From contig CM075101.1 in the NCBI GenBank assembly GCA_037576195.1, forward strand, positions 18,786,001 to 18,850,000: a stretch of 64,000 nt of DNA. The letters run 5' to 3'. Below are positions 1 to 13,214 of the stretch, one piece after another. Both the position numbers and the translations under genes were made by a program. The notes beneath the pieces were generated by a model. That model saw only the letters and a list, made by a program, of their open reading frames with translations, ran no database searches and was not told the origin of the DNA. The DNA is from Phytoseiulus persimilis (Eukaryota > Arthropoda > Arachnida > Mesostigmata > Phytoseiidae). Numbering within the stretch: the first letter of the stretch is position 1; each line of letters opens with the position of its first letter.

Positions 1-2546
1 ATCGTTTGCGAGAGGAGGAGGCACTCTGAGTTTCTCACGCTCTCAATATGAAATTTGAGCAGATAGTTTTCCCGGCCCTGGAGGGGACTCGAATGCTCCT
101 CCACTGTCAACAGATTGCAGTCATGAACAACCTGTTCGACCGCTGTTCCTGGCATCTCTCGATATCCGCTCCTCGAAAACAATAACAGAGCCTCGGTTCC
201 GGTCGTGCTGTCAGCCTGACTCAGGCTGAGATCGTGTCCTAGAGGTCGGAAAATTTGAGTTGCACTCCCTCGAAGTGACTAGACTGTGTGGCCTTATCGC
301 TATGGTCGGATTATGCGAGCGTCATCTAGCCTGTTGGTGACTCATCAGTACCGGAATTGAGCTTATGTATAATGTTAATGAAATGTCGATCGTCTACCGC
401 CAAGCGTGACGACTGGCACGATTCTAGAACAGCACTGCAGACATGGCGGCAAGGGCCGGATGCTCTCATAGGAGCTTCCATCGAGTGTTTTTACCTGATC
501 ACTGCTGATTGATAACATAGCGGCGAACGCGACAAAGCGTCCAGGCGTCCAAGTTCTCTCTGCCTACGAGAGCAGACGCATTCGCCGGGCAGAGAATCCT
601 CGGAAGGGAGGCAGAGATTTCATTGCCATTGGCTCGAGCAGCGGAGATCGCTTTCCTGCCCAGGCGAAATTTCGCAACGTCCATCAACGGGAGCGTTTCT
701 TTCAACGAGATCGAAGCCATCATCTCTGCTGATCCTACTCTGCTGCAGTAGGAAAACTGATTCATTGTTACCCCCAGCTTGCTTGATACTACATCTGTTC
801 CAGCTTGTTCGGAGGCGGTGCAACATGGAAACGGTGACTGTCTCTAACAGAAAAAAAAATACACCTCGACTTGAGGTATCTCCAGTCGATACACCCACGT
901 CTCGTCTGTTTGTACTATGTCTCAGTATAGCATGCATCTCTATCCCCTTGTCGCTTGAGGTCATCATGCCGTGTGAGATCAATCAAGGGAACCCGTTTTG
1001 TTCGGGCGTGATTGATCGCATGCAGCGCTACACTTTTCAAACCCGAGATCGAAAGGAGAATGATGCTCCAGAGCATCGAGAAACAATCCGCGCGACGCCT
1101 CATCGTAGCTGCGAGGCTGCGGAGGCGAACCGTATCATGTTACTCGGGGTTCGTCGGTGCAAGAAGTTGTCAGTCGATCTTAGCCATGCTCACTGATCGT
1201 CATCGCGAGATCAAGAGTTAGTCGGAAGGTCGTTTGCTACGGTCGTGTAGATCGGCGGAGCCGCGCTGACGCTGCCTCGCGCGAGAGCTGCCGGTGGCTT
1301 GGAGGACCATTCCCATTCTCTCGGACGAATTCCGGAAGAGATTTCTCAGGCAAGGTGCCACAGACTCGGCGAGGGCTGAGACGAGAGAGAGAGGGGAGAG
1401 AGAGGGGGGGGGGGGCGTGGAGGCTCAGCCCTGGGTTTAGAGTGCTCAGTCCATCACGCACAGCTCCTCAATCCATGGTTGGATTCAGAATTCATACCAT
1501 ATGATGAATGAAATCGACAGAATGTGCAACGCTTTTGGGGAGGGAGTTGTACTACTCACTTGGAAGGTACCCGTACGATAGATATCAGTAATGGAAACTC
1601 GGGACACATCAAATTCTCGACCCTCTGTTAGCCGAGCAGACGATTTTGAGTCGGAACTGTCCCTCACTATTTCGTTCCCTCGATGACTGTTCATCCCGAT
1701 CCGAATCTGTAAATTGCGCAATGTTTCCTGTCATGTCGGAATTCCTGGGGCCCTCATAAGAAATCCATTCTTGGGACTGTCCGCTGGGGACATGTGTACA
1801 GCCTTAAGGCTACACATCTGGTAGGCTGAGCGGATCGCCGGCTTCGTCTTCCGGAGCTCATCTGGTTCTCGAGTAACGGAGTTGAGGGCGTGAACGACAG
1901 AGTGAAGCCGAGGGATCAGAACCGAAGCCTTGACGGCGAGGCCTCTTCCAACATCACGAAGTACACAGCGTACAGACCCATTCGCTGTCGCTGGCGACCC
2001 TGGAAGATTCCGAAGCCGTGATCTTCCCTGCAGCAAGACGACAGCAGACTCCGTCGACGTCAGTACCAATAGAGACAAACGACAGCGGCACCCTCCGAGA
2101 CAATCGTATCGTTCCGAAGCGTGCGATTCCTACCTAATTGCTCCTATGAGGGCGTCGAGCCCACCTGCGAATGCCGCTCCTTGGAGAAGCGAAGCATCCC
2201 GAAATGGACGATGATTCCGTCGACGCCACGACTTTGCGGGGAAGGGCGCCGCGCGGAACCTGGACCCGCGAAATGAGCATCTCTGCCTTGAAACTGGCGG
2301 GAGGTCGTTGTGTTTGTTTGAATTCAAAGTGTCGAAGCCTCGGTCATCCGTCGACCACAAAGCAATCGCATGCAACCTTCAGATTCCCTCTCTCTATTGG
2401 CGCAGAGCAAGATTAAAGGAGTCGTCGCAACTCCGCCGCGTAGACGGACGATCTGGTCGGACACCGAGCAACTCGAAGAAGCTCTCGACGTTCACTGGTG
2501 CACCTCAGAAGTCACTTGCGCCGCAACGCCCGCTGCCGGCCCCGCG
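1..2546. other. Upstream intergenic stretch, no gene recognised
   Basis: No open reading frame here resembles a known family or shows protein-like composition with splice sites. The only conspicuous low-complexity feature is a run of twelve G at 1404-1415 next to a GA-rich stretch. The last few hundred bases probably hold the promoter and 5' UTR of the SLC13 gene that follows. The reading frame of its first exon stays open upstream to an ATG at 2370, so a longer amino terminus is possible. Confidence 0.5.
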
Positions 2547-5500
2547 ATGGAGCAAACGCTTGTTCCGAAGAGGACCCCACTCGTCAAGCGATTCTGGAAG
2601 CTCGGGGTCACCTGTCTGGGGCCTCTACTCCTGTCACCACTGTACTTCATAAACACGACGGTAAGAGCATCAAATCCGCAGCAGGTGATCGCATCAACTA
2701 GCATAGGTATTCCGCACGTGTACTCTCGCACGTTGCGCAGTCACCGAACCGCCGCATCCGAGCGGGAAAGCCTCGAGCGGAGATGCGCGACACCTACAAA
2801 GGTATTGTGTGAATTTATTGAAAGTGTTCACAACGTTCGTGAGTCCTTCCCAATGGAGGAGACGAGAACGCCAAGGCATCCGACAGCATGGAAAGTCTGA
2901 GTGCCAACTGCACCGAATACTCAGAGAGATCGCAGGAGATCACCGCGGGATCAGATGTCACCAGACGAGATCCTCCAACTGAACCCCTCGACTGTTCTCT
3001 GGATGGACTTTTTTGCTAGAATCCGAAGTTTCTCAGGAACGCACTGTTTCCTTGAGACTTTCTTCATCCACTCGAATGCTTCCAGGAGTCGAGATGCGGA
3101 TTCGTCGTTTCTCTCATGGCGTTATATTGGATGACGGAGACGTTACCGCTAGCAATCACAGCGTTGCTACCTGTTGTGTTATTTCCATCCCTTGGAATCA
3201 TATCATCCGATGAGACCTGTCAGCAGTACTTGGTGAGTTTCCGCAAACAACCTGCGATCTCGATGGGAATAGCTCGGAAATGATGGAGGTGCTGGCGGGG
3301 AGGATCTGCGATGGATTCGGGTAAGATCGGTTCGGCCTCCTCAGGGTCGGATGGCTCTCACGAGCTCCCGAGTCTGAGATGATTAGCCTGGAAGTTCAGG
3401 TGATTTTTCGGAGTTATTCCATCGATCGCCAGAGGTTGACTCGTTGCAATGAGGGGGTATTTTCGGAAAATCACCTAAACTTCCAGGCTGTAGCGATGAT
3501 GACAGATACACCCCGATGTGGGTGGTCAACCCATGCACAAGAACGTTCAAGATGATGAGTCGAGTTGAAAAACCAGAGAGACTCAGCTATCCTGGGGAAC
3601 CCCAACTGTGTTGCATGAGGGACACGGGGTACGCGAACACAGCGAACGAGGTGCCTGTAAAGCACGTCGACCGGCTTCAACCCACAAAGGATGCGGAACG
3701 CTGTGATTCTTGACATATACCACCTACGGAAGACACCTCATGTTGTGTGGTGCGCCCCAATCCCAACGGGGCTCGACTGAAGCCCCGAGGATATTCCCTC
3801 CTGGGGGCACAATGGGAACTCGACAACGCAGACATGAAGTATTTGTTGCTCTGGATGCAGCGCCAGTGGGAGTTACGAAGCAATACCGAACGGCCCCTTG
3901 TGGGTCGAGTCTTCGGTTCCCACAAGGCAGAGTTAGGTGTGTTCTTAGAGAAAATACCTCATAACCAGAGTAAGCCCCAACAACCCGATCTCTGGTACTT
4001 CACACCGACTCTATAGGAGAACAGAAAAAAAAGGAGAGGGATACATTACGAGGAAAAATTATGTTACGAGAAGGAAACATGGAAACCATCTCTTCGGGAA
4101 CTCGACTTCTGGTACAAGATGCCCGATGATTGAACCCGACGCTCGAAACTTCGATACCACAAGTCCACTTGGCTGTGATACCAGATCACCAGCTTGCGAG
4201 CATGTCACCGACCATATCCCCATGCTATGCTCTGGTTTCTCAATCGAACAGGGTATTCGTCAACAGCCAAGCTCTCACCCTTCCCGTATGATTATCGCCA
4301 GGTGGAAACAAACATGGTGTTCGTGGCAAGTCTCGTGATGGCAATTACCATCGAGCATTGCAATTTGCACCGCAGGATCGCCCTGCGGGTGATGCTGTGC
4401 GTGGGAACTGACCCGAAGTGGTAAGTTTTCATACTGGACGTCGTTAAGGTTTCATCCGGCTATGAGCTCTCTAATGAGAGATGAGAACAATGCCTCGGAA
4501 GCTTCAAACCCAAACCACAACTCTTTGAGAAGTCGTAGGAGGGGATGATGAATATGCTTCCAGTCCGACACATTACTTTGTGCGGTGATGCTGTTCGGTG
4601 CGAAGCCACAGATGAAGTTCTGTGACGATTGAGCCGCATCCGAATGCGTCGAATTCGCAAATCGCGCTTGCAGGATCATGTTGGGTTTTATGCTCACTAC
4701 CATGTTCCTGTCTGTCTGGATCTGCAATACGTCAACGACGGCCATGATGATGCCTATCGTGGATGCGGTGCTCGCCGAGATTCTCACGACTCGTTGCAGC
4801 CCAGACAACTTGGAACTCGCCTCCTGCAGCGAGAAATCAACGGGAATTTCTCTCCTGGAGAAGGGACGGCAGTGCAACGGGAACTCCGAAAAGTATGTTT
4901 TGTCCGTCGTGCAGTCAATGCGCACTCATGAATCTCCACCTGGTTCTCGGGAATCGAGTCCCGATGACCAAATGCTCTCCCTGTCCTTTTCCCAGGGAAC
5001 TACTGAAAAGTCACACAATTTACTCGGAATACCGGGAGCGCCAGAAGAAAGAACGTCATCTCGCGAAAGGACTCTATCTCAGTGTGGCGTTCGCAGCGAA
5101 CATTGGCGGCACAGCGACACTCACCTCTGCGGGACCCAATCTCATCTTGAAGTTCATCATGGACGAGTGAGTCATCGTGTCAGAATCGGAGCTCCCCGAA
5201 AGCCCGATCGCCATCGGAACGCCAGAATTTCATTCCTATAGATGAGTTAACACTATGGAGCGTACTCACTCCACCCGTAATGCAGGTACTATGATGGCCG
5301 CCCCCCCATCGATTACGCTTCGTGGATCGTGTTCGCGGCGCCGGGCGTGATCTGTACGGTATTGCTGGTGTGGGGAGCGTTCCAGCTGCTCTATTTCGTG
5401 AACAGGTGAGAAGAGGCCGCATAGTTCGCGGACGATTCGCATGCAAGACGAGTTCAGTCTCCAATCGGAAAATTTTCCTAACTCAGGCCCCACGCCCTGG

Positions 5501-7657
5501 GAACGCAAGGACACGCCGCCAAGAAGACCATCAGTAAAAAGTACGAAGAGCTCGGCCCCATTACTTTCCACGAAACCGCGGTTTTGGGCCTGTTCATCAC
5601 AATGGTCTTGCTCTGGATGTTTCGAGATCCTCATTTCATGAACGGTTGGGCCCGGATTTTCCACTACGGCTCCATGTGAGTTGCTCGACTAGGGACCCCT
5701 TCCAGGATGAAGGACCATCTTCCTCATCCTGTTTCCGCCCAGATGGTCCAAAATGTTTTGGTTCTGATACGGTTGCTTGCAGTAAACCCAAAGACTCGAC
5801 TTGTGCGATGTTCATCATCGTTCTGCTGTTCGTGGTTCCTTCGAAGCCGAGCAAAGCCGGGGACTGCCCGCCATTGATTACCTGGCAGACAATCCAACAA
5901 AGACTTCCATGGGGTGTTGTGCTGCTCCGAGGTGGAGGCTTCGCGATGGCCGAGGCCACCAAGGTTTGTTTCACGCAATCGAAAGGAGTCTTCGCAAATC
6001 TTGAAACATTCTACACATCGGCATCGACCGCGTCGAGTGTGTGAGCATGAGTGACAACTCGGTTCGTGCGTATGTCTAGTTATGTTTGCGCTGAAATCAA
6101 CTCGGGACCCGCTTGCAGAAATCCGGGTTATCCGCCTGGATGGGACATCAGCTGGCCGTCTTCAATTTCCTGAAGCCGTCCTGGATGGCCTTCGCGATCT
6201 CAGCCATTGTCGCCCTCCTGACCGAGTTCGTCACAAACTCGGCGACGGCTACCATCTTCCTGCCCATCGTCGCGTCATTGGCAACCGACCTCCGGCTCAA
6301 TCCGCTCTATCTCGTTATTCCCGTCACGCTGGCCTGCTCATATGCCTTCATGTTGCCTGTCGGGACCCCTGCCAATGCCATAGTGGCCACTCATGCGCAA
6401 CTCAAAACCTCGGATATGGTGAGTCATTTAGTCGGTCGGTGGTAGCATTACGTGGAAATCGCTCGCGACGATCGCCTCTCGCTTCCGAAGGCGACTTTTC
6501 CTGATCTCGTGTTGATTGTGGGGGATTCGAGGCTCCTGCATACTACCGGAGAAAACTCCCAATCAGTTTGCAATTTATCACGAGTGGATCGCTCGAATAA
6601 CCCGCGGGAGGCGCGTCGGTTTACCACTCCCTGAAACGAGAGACGGAGCCAAAATCAGAGCTCACGATCTTGGATCGGGCGAATCTCTCGTCCCTCACCC
6701 GGTGGAGCACTCGCTTGACCTCTTGTCAGGCCGCAAAACGCGATGCTCCGGGAGTATCGTAATTCGGCGGGCATCAAAGCCAGACTCCCTGATCAGGTTG
6801 ACCTCCCTCGTCTCAGATACGCAATCATCCGCTTACCGTCTTCTGAGATTCTTCCAACAGAGTAAAGCTCACAGTTGCTCAGCATTAATGTATGGATGCT
6901 AATCTCAGTCGTCTCGATCAGAGCGAGGGCAAGCTCGCCGGCTCTCTTGGGAGCCCCGAAACGTAGTTGAGCTTCATCGCTGGCAACGAACGACACAGGG
7001 CAGCGGTTGAGAAGCCGTCCATGGAGTGGTGGTCTATGTGCTCGGACTGTCAAGAAGTTCATCAGCAAGTTCGAAAAGCGACATCCCACGAAAGCGACAC
7101 AAACTTCAGATTCCCCCGACTCAGTTCTACTCTCGTCTCTTGATGTATTTGAGTTGCTTTTCGGTCACGATACCGAGTCGAATACGACTCGAACGAAAGT
7201 TCGACCACTATTCTACTGTGTGAGCTCGAAGATCGTTCTCGCTCGTCGAATATTGATGTCACTCTTAGAAGGACACACTCCGATGCCGCAAAGCTGCGCA
7301 AAAGATGAATTGTCCCACAATAGGGTATTGGATGCAGTGTGGCTGAGATATCCGGGAAGCCGCTCTTCTGGAACTCGACGAATGAAAGAACTGGATCACA
7401 ACTTTTATCAACGTGCTTTAACCGCTCGTTCATCTTTGAGAGCCGCTCTCGAGCGAGAGATACGTGTTTTAACTTGACCTCGAACTTTCCAGCTGCTGCC
7501 GGGTGCGATTGCGAAGTCGATCTCGATCTGCACCATGCTCGTTTCATTGAACACATTGGGCCGGTTGATATTCTCCTTGGACACTTTCCCGGACTGGGCG
7601 TCGGAAAGCGTTCTCTACACGGCTGCGAACATGACCAGTTCAGCACCGGGCCATTGA
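2547..7657 (+). CDS. SLC13-family sodium-coupled di/tricarboxylate or sulfate symporter (INDY-like), ten exons
   Basis: Coding exons by GT-AG boundaries and phase: 2547-2660, 3086-3232, 4302-4420, 4674-4892, 4996-5166, 5286-5405, 5487-5675, 5783-5963, 6119-6418, 7493-7657. They join without frame break into 574 codons plus TGA, the usual SLC13 length. The family moves citrate, succinate or sulfate with Na+ across the plasma membrane. Visible family blocks are ALYWMTETLPLAITALLPVV (exon 2), EHCNLHRRIALRV (exon 3), TTAMMMPIVDAVLAE (exon 4), IGGTATLTSAGPNL near residue 236 (exon 5), LRGGGFAMAEA (exon 8), and the signature region TEFVTNSATATIFLPI with PVGTPANAIVATH (exon 9). Both substrate/Na+ binding Ser-Asn-Thr motifs deviate: Cys144-Asn145-Thr146 and Thr459-Asn460-Ser461. 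The start at 2547 puts about 20 residues before the first membrane helix; an in-frame ATG at 2370 is the alternative. The substrate cannot be assigned from sequence. Confidence 0.97.
3387..3487. repeat. 101-bp inverted-repeat (MITE-like) element inside SLC13 intron 2
   Basis: The left end begins CCTGGAAGTTCAGGTGATTT and the right end is its near-perfect reverse complement: about 24 of 26 positions match, with one C/T change inside the arm. A roughly 50-bp unrelated centre lies between the arms. The element lies wholly in the intron between exons 2 and 3. I could not define a clear target-site duplication, so the superfamily is unassigned. Confidence 0.6.
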
Positions 7658-10279
7658 GCTTCCTCAAAGAGCCCGGTTAAGCTTTCGTTCTCTCATTTTG
7701 GAATAACAGTGGATCCCATGAACGTTGGAAAAAGCGGGGCCAGAATCCTCCCGAATCTGTGTGACTCCGAATGTTGAAGTGCAATCAATGACTTTCAGAG
7801 TGTAACCTCGGAGAGGGAAGTAGAGCGTACCGAGTCCGCAAAGAAAACATCACCGGATTCTCCCGCAACTGATCTTTAGGGCAACCAAACATATCAACAA
7901 CGGCGATTGGGATCCGACGAAAGGTCAAGCATCCTCTCCAAGTGATCCTGAATACGCACAGCGAGATTCTGCTCGTTTCGAGGATGTTCCCCCCTGGGGG
8001 ACCACGAGTGTAGGTGGTGATGGCAGAAACTTCCAATATAACTTGCCGCAGATGTTAGCTGGATCACCGGTGCGACGCGAAATGAGTCCGAGCGAGGGCG
8101 ACTTGGACATCCTCGAACATATTGTTCCCGTAGCAAGCTCCGATAGATGAAACTCGATATATTTACATCTGCCTGTACATACGAAGAGACAGAGACGGGG
8201 GCGGAAATTCGAGGCTCATCCCCGAACGGAAAATTAAATTAAAAATTATTCTCTCAGGGAGTCTCGCTCTTTTGAACGAAATTCAAGGATCATCAACGCC
8301 TGATTTGGCAGTGGGGTACATAAGCATTTTATTAGATACCGAATATGCGATACAATTGAGTGTCTTTTCTTTTATGGCAACGCCCACATTTTCTGTTCTC
8401 AAATCGGTTCTCGACTCCGGTCTACTCGAAATCCTGATTGGTTCTGTTGGGGTCCTCCGTTTTTCTTTGTGTAACAAATGAATGTCCAGAGGCTCGATAC
8501 GTTGAGGTGACCCGAAGTCGAATGTTTTTGCGAGCGAACGCGATCATAATCGTCATCATCGTTAACAATTTTCAGCGATTCACTCACCGTGTTGGGCAGC
8601 CTTCAATCCAGTCACGACTTTCGAGGAGCGGGCTTGTTTCATTGCCCCGGGGTGTCACTGCTCGAAGGCTCCAGCGTGCCTCCGCATTGTCATTATAGCC
8701 GAAATAGAATATAGAATAGCGTAATTATCGGGCGACTCGTAAAATTGAAATGTACCGCAATGCTCAAACGTGAGTTCTTACTTCGCTGGTGACAAATCGT
8801 CTGCTCGGTGCGCTGGATCCGAAAACATGATCTCGCTCCACGCGCCAACAGATGAGAAAAGTTTTGTAGTTCCCGATGCATGAACAAAGGGATAGTTGTC
8901 GACTCTATGATTCTGAGTTCAGGGTGATTTATACAATTCATGTCACGGGCTCTCTACGAGCGGTGCCAATAGTTGAACAGATTTTCGCAAGCCCTAGCCG
9001 TAATGGCATAACGTTACGAAGAATTCAAGGAGGAGAAGAGAGAGAGATTTTGAATGTTTTGTAAGGCATCGGACGACGAACAACTATGCGAGACGCCTCA
9101 TTGCAGAAACTCGTTTCAGATGTCAATCCATAAATTTCCGCCGACCTGACGGTGGGAACGTCTCAGACTGGCGACAAGTTGTGCGCTGTCTTCACGTACA
9201 TCATTGACTATTCCAATATGAGCATGTAACGGTGAATGAAACGCAGGGCGTGCGATTCACCATCGATCCAGCAGAGCATGATCGATCGTGAGCGAGTCAT
9301 GACGGAGTAAAACTGACGTTCACGGTTGTAGATGTTGGCGATTGAGGAATATTCAGACATTCTATAGATAAATTATTCGCTCGATGGTTCACGAACAGAA
9401 CAACAGGTAGGGTATCATTGAATCTTCCCGAGGTGAGCAGGCGACGAGGAGATTATCGGAACGCATGCCGTCCGGAGCCAGCACTCTCATGGTTTGTCAC
9501 AGAAATGTGGTCCTTGATGACTCCGACCACATTTTTTGAGATGACCGCGCATAGCAAATGTTGACACTTTGCAAACAGAAGAAGGAGCTGACTCGCATAA
9601 GGCTGTCCAATCGCTTTCGAAAGACATCTCGGGAAGGAACCCCTCGCCTGATCCCACTGTAGAGATGAACAATGCTCAAAGAGGAAGAATCCATCGCGGT
9701 GTGGCACTTGCGGAAATCAGTGTTCATTGCGAATTCGCCACCACCTGTTCTTCATGGTGAGTTCGGAACTGTTCGGGGAGCTTTCTGAGTAGGGTCATCT
9801 GAGAAGTCGCGACCGGTCTTCTTCTCGTTCGTTGGATAACTGGGAAGCCTCGTCGCGTGCTTGTCTGTCCCCGATTACGTGACGATTCATCTGTGAGCTC
9901 GGCGTGGGCTTGAGATGAGAATCACTTTTCTTTTTCCTCGCTTCTCTCCCACGGCGGATAATTGCTCTGACCCGGCCAACTTCCGTCCACCGTTGACACC
10001 TACTACGATGTCGTCGCATTGTTTACGCTGCCGACATCTGCCGTTAGAACAACTTTCTCCGGTATCCGTCTGTCCGGCCAGCAGGTCTCACGTCGGCGTC
10101 GTGTGTGTTGCGCGCTGACCAGAAAGATGGGAAAAGGTGGCGAGGGTCTCGGAACCCCTCCCCATCCTGAGCTGAGCCGGGCGCCGATCAGTCAGAGCGC
10201 GCGCAAATGTCGCCCGATCTGCGTAAACGTGACACGCGCATTGCACCTTTATCGTGACACTGACCAGTACGGAGTTGCA
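7658..10279. other. Intergenic between SLC13 and cholinesterase-like genes
   Basis: No recognisable coding exon. AT-rich sequence near 8230-8250, with an ATTAAA-type hexamer, could serve 3' end formation of the SLC13 transcript; no canonical AATAAA stands out immediately after its stop. The last ~300 bases before 10280 presumably hold the promoter and 5' UTR of the next gene. Confidence 0.4.
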
Positions 10280-13214
10280 ATGAGGCGCTGGCCGCTCGTT
10301 TTGTTGTGTTTAAATTGTTTCACAGTCTTCATCGATGGAAAATCCTCGAAGCCTTGGCATTATGATAAAGCTGCGCGCATGAAAGCCCGCGAACAGAGGG
10401 AGCTGCCGCACACATTTGTCAAGGCAGGTCTAATACGGGGCACTCGAGCCCAAGTCAATGCGAGGCCTGTGGACGTCTACTATGCCGTCCCGTTCGCTCT
10501 GCCGCCAGTGGGACCCTTCCGGTTCAGGAAACCGGTGCCGGTCAAGAGATGGAAAGGAATCTTGGATGCTACGAGACCGGGACCCCCGTGCACCCAGAAA
10601 GACGTACAAGTGAATCAGTATTACTCTCGGGACTCGGTGAATTCGACAGAGGACTGTCTTCACCTCAACGTGTTCACCGCGGCGCGGTATTGTTTCTCAC
10701 AGAACCTCCTCCACTGTGGATCTAAGCCAGTGATCGTCTTCCTGCACGGAGGAGCTTTCCAGAACGGAGGAAACTCCGATTATGTATTGGATTCCAAGTT
10801 TTTGGCTGTTATGGGTGACGTCGTGGTTGTAATACCGAACTATCGACTCAACGTATTCGGCTTCCTCAATGGAAATGTCACAGAAGAGGTGAGTTTTATC
10901 GTCACGTACCTTCATCGGCTCAACGGATACCGGGAAGTTGATAAGAGCTGAGCCAACGACGGTTTCTGGCCTGGACTTACCACCTGATCAGGAATCAGAC
11001 CATTCTGGCTCCGCTTTTGACGTGATCCTACGTTAATAGGGCTTGATGACCATCGGGCCATACATCTTGGCGTGTGAATGGATTTCGCGAGGACTTGCGT
11101 AGAGGTAGACGTCCCGAATCCCGAGATAAACAGAAGTTCCCAGAACTATTGGATGAGTCCGGAATGACTTCGCGGAGCATTCAGGAGTCCATTTGATTGG
11201 ACAGTTTCACGCCTGAGCCCCGGAATCGGGTGGGGGTTGAAGACTCAAGAATCGGGTGATCCCGATGAGCGACTCATCGTCCTGAGAAGATCTAGTTGAC
11301 ATGATTTGGTTTCGATCTCTCATGGACCCACTCCGGCTCGCGGCTTCAGGGCTCCCAGCCCGACATCAAGCTGAATTAGACACGGGAAACGTCGTTCATG
11401 AACAATACACCTCCTATATGAGAGATGGATCATTCCATCGAATCGTTTTCCGTGATTCGTAGCATACAGCGTGGAATGTCACGGTTTATCTGTGCGAAAG
11501 TCGTTAAGTCATCGACGTTCTCATTCACTGTTCTCACTCACAGTCAACCCTGTGAGAATCGCCGCTCCTTTAGACGTGTCAGATCCCCGCCTCATCAGAG
11601 CTGGGAGCGTAGGCTTGTTTTCAATCTCAAGGAATGGTGCCCTATCGGGAGCTGGTCCAACATCAAGTCAACCGAAGTCAACCAGCTCTCTCTATGGAAC
11701 TGTTCAGCGGAGCGTCGAAGGAGGAACACAATTCGAAGCACATGTACACCGTCCGAGAACCTTCACACAATCTCCATATCAGCTTGTTTTTTGTCTCACG
11801 ATCGAGTTCCCGCTCGATCGGACGCAGACTTTGTCGTTGACAAAATCGGCTGGCGAGCAGAATCAGGGATAATCCATCTATCGAAAACAATCCAAAACAA
11901 GAGTTCCGTTCGGCTTCCCGTCATGAGAGACGAATTTCCGCAGCACAATTTCATTCCTGGATTTGATCGAGCGTCTCGTTGAAACTGAGAATTACAGTGA
12001 CAAACCGTTCCAAAAAATCCACCCGTCCCGAGTCGTGGCCAGGGACGGATTATTTTGAGTCGCAGGGATGTTTTGTTGAGATCTGATTAAGAAGTTTGAT
12101 TTTCACCGCTAACTTTCGCCCTGCAGGTGCCCGGCAACATGGGTCTCTACGATCAGATCCTAGCTCTGGAGTGGATCCAGAAGAATATCGCTTCTTTCGG
12201 CGGGGATCCGCGGAGAGTGACAGTGTTCGGTCAGGGCGCCGGCGCGGTCTCTATCGGGTACCACTTGATTTCTCCCATGAGTCGCGGTCTGTTCAAACGA
12301 GCCATCCTCCAATCCGGCTCTCCATACTGGAAGTTACCTGACAACACTTTCACCGGGAAAATGAAAGTCCAACAACTGGCGCTCGAGCTTGGCTGCGACG
12401 AGTACATCGTTCGCGGTCAGGTCCTGGCCTACCCCCGGGAAGTGATGAAGTGCCTGAGGAGGATACCGTCTCATACGCTCTACGAAGCGATGGCTAAGGT
12501 TTTCGGCAACGATGGCAGCACCATGATACCGAGCTACTTCAACGAGCTGCTGCCGAACGAGCCGATCACTTCTGCAGAGAGAGGTCATTACGAAAACAAC
12601 GTAGAAGTTCTCGTAGGAACGGTGACCGACGAAGGAACTCTGCCCGTGGATCAATTTTTCTGGAAACTGTTCGCTCTCGACTCGTTCTTCAGTGTTCCGG
12701 TGTCGGATATTTGGTTCTATGCGTCGCTGTTCTTCCAATCGGTGCTCGGGAGGAGCGTCGAGCCGATTCGAGGCCTTTACTCACCAGCCACGACAAGCAC
12801 TAGTGACAATTCAACGTCGTCAGCCAAGGAAGCGGTGGAAGCGCTGGCGGCTGCCGTGGGAGACTTCGGCGTGGTGTGCCCCTCGAGTTATTTTGCGGAC
12901 AGTTACTCAAAGCGGGGGAATCGTGTTTGGTTGTATCAGTTCGACCACAGACCCAGCTACAGTGCTTCCCCTGGATGGACAGGTAGGCATTGGAACGCGC
13001 CGAAGGTGTGGAAACGATGCAAGGTAACACAAAAGGTGCAGTTAAATTGACGTCGTGGTTGATTTCTGTTCTTTGTCCACAAGGGGTTGTTCACGGTGAT
13101 GACGTCGGATTCGCGATGGGATATCCGCTGTGGCACAAGTCTTCAACAGAAGAGGAAAAACTCCTGTCCCGACGAGTCATCCGGATATATGCTCATTTCG
13201 CACACACGGGGTGA
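10280..13214 (+). CDS. Cholinesterase-like (carboxylesterase/neuroligin fold) protein lacking the catalytic serine; 3' end incomplete
   Basis: Three exons splice in frame: 10280-10888 (donor GTGAGT), 12127-12982 (phase 1, donor GTAGGC) and 13084-13210 (donor GTGAGT, phase 2). The chosen ATG opens a good signal peptide, [14 protein letters not shown]. Alpha/beta-hydrolase marks of the cholinesterase family follow in order: [15 protein letters not shown] (oxyanion-hole region), [32 protein letters not shown] with the acid Glu372, and GVVHGDD with His492. At the nucleophile elbow the family sequence GESAG reads GQGAG, so the serine position is Gly240. An active esterase is therefore unlikely; such proteins often act in adhesion or binding (neurotactin, gliotactin, neuroligin). 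Without the last splice the frame stops at 13212-13214 right after AHFAHTG; with it, an undetected downstream exon supplies the C-terminus. I did not find a convincing one. Confidence 0.93.

Noticed and set aside
278..299. TGACTAGACTGTGTGG resembles a miR-279 seed
   Set aside because: No upstream arm can pair with it and the hairpin context of the real cluster is absent; a chance seed match.
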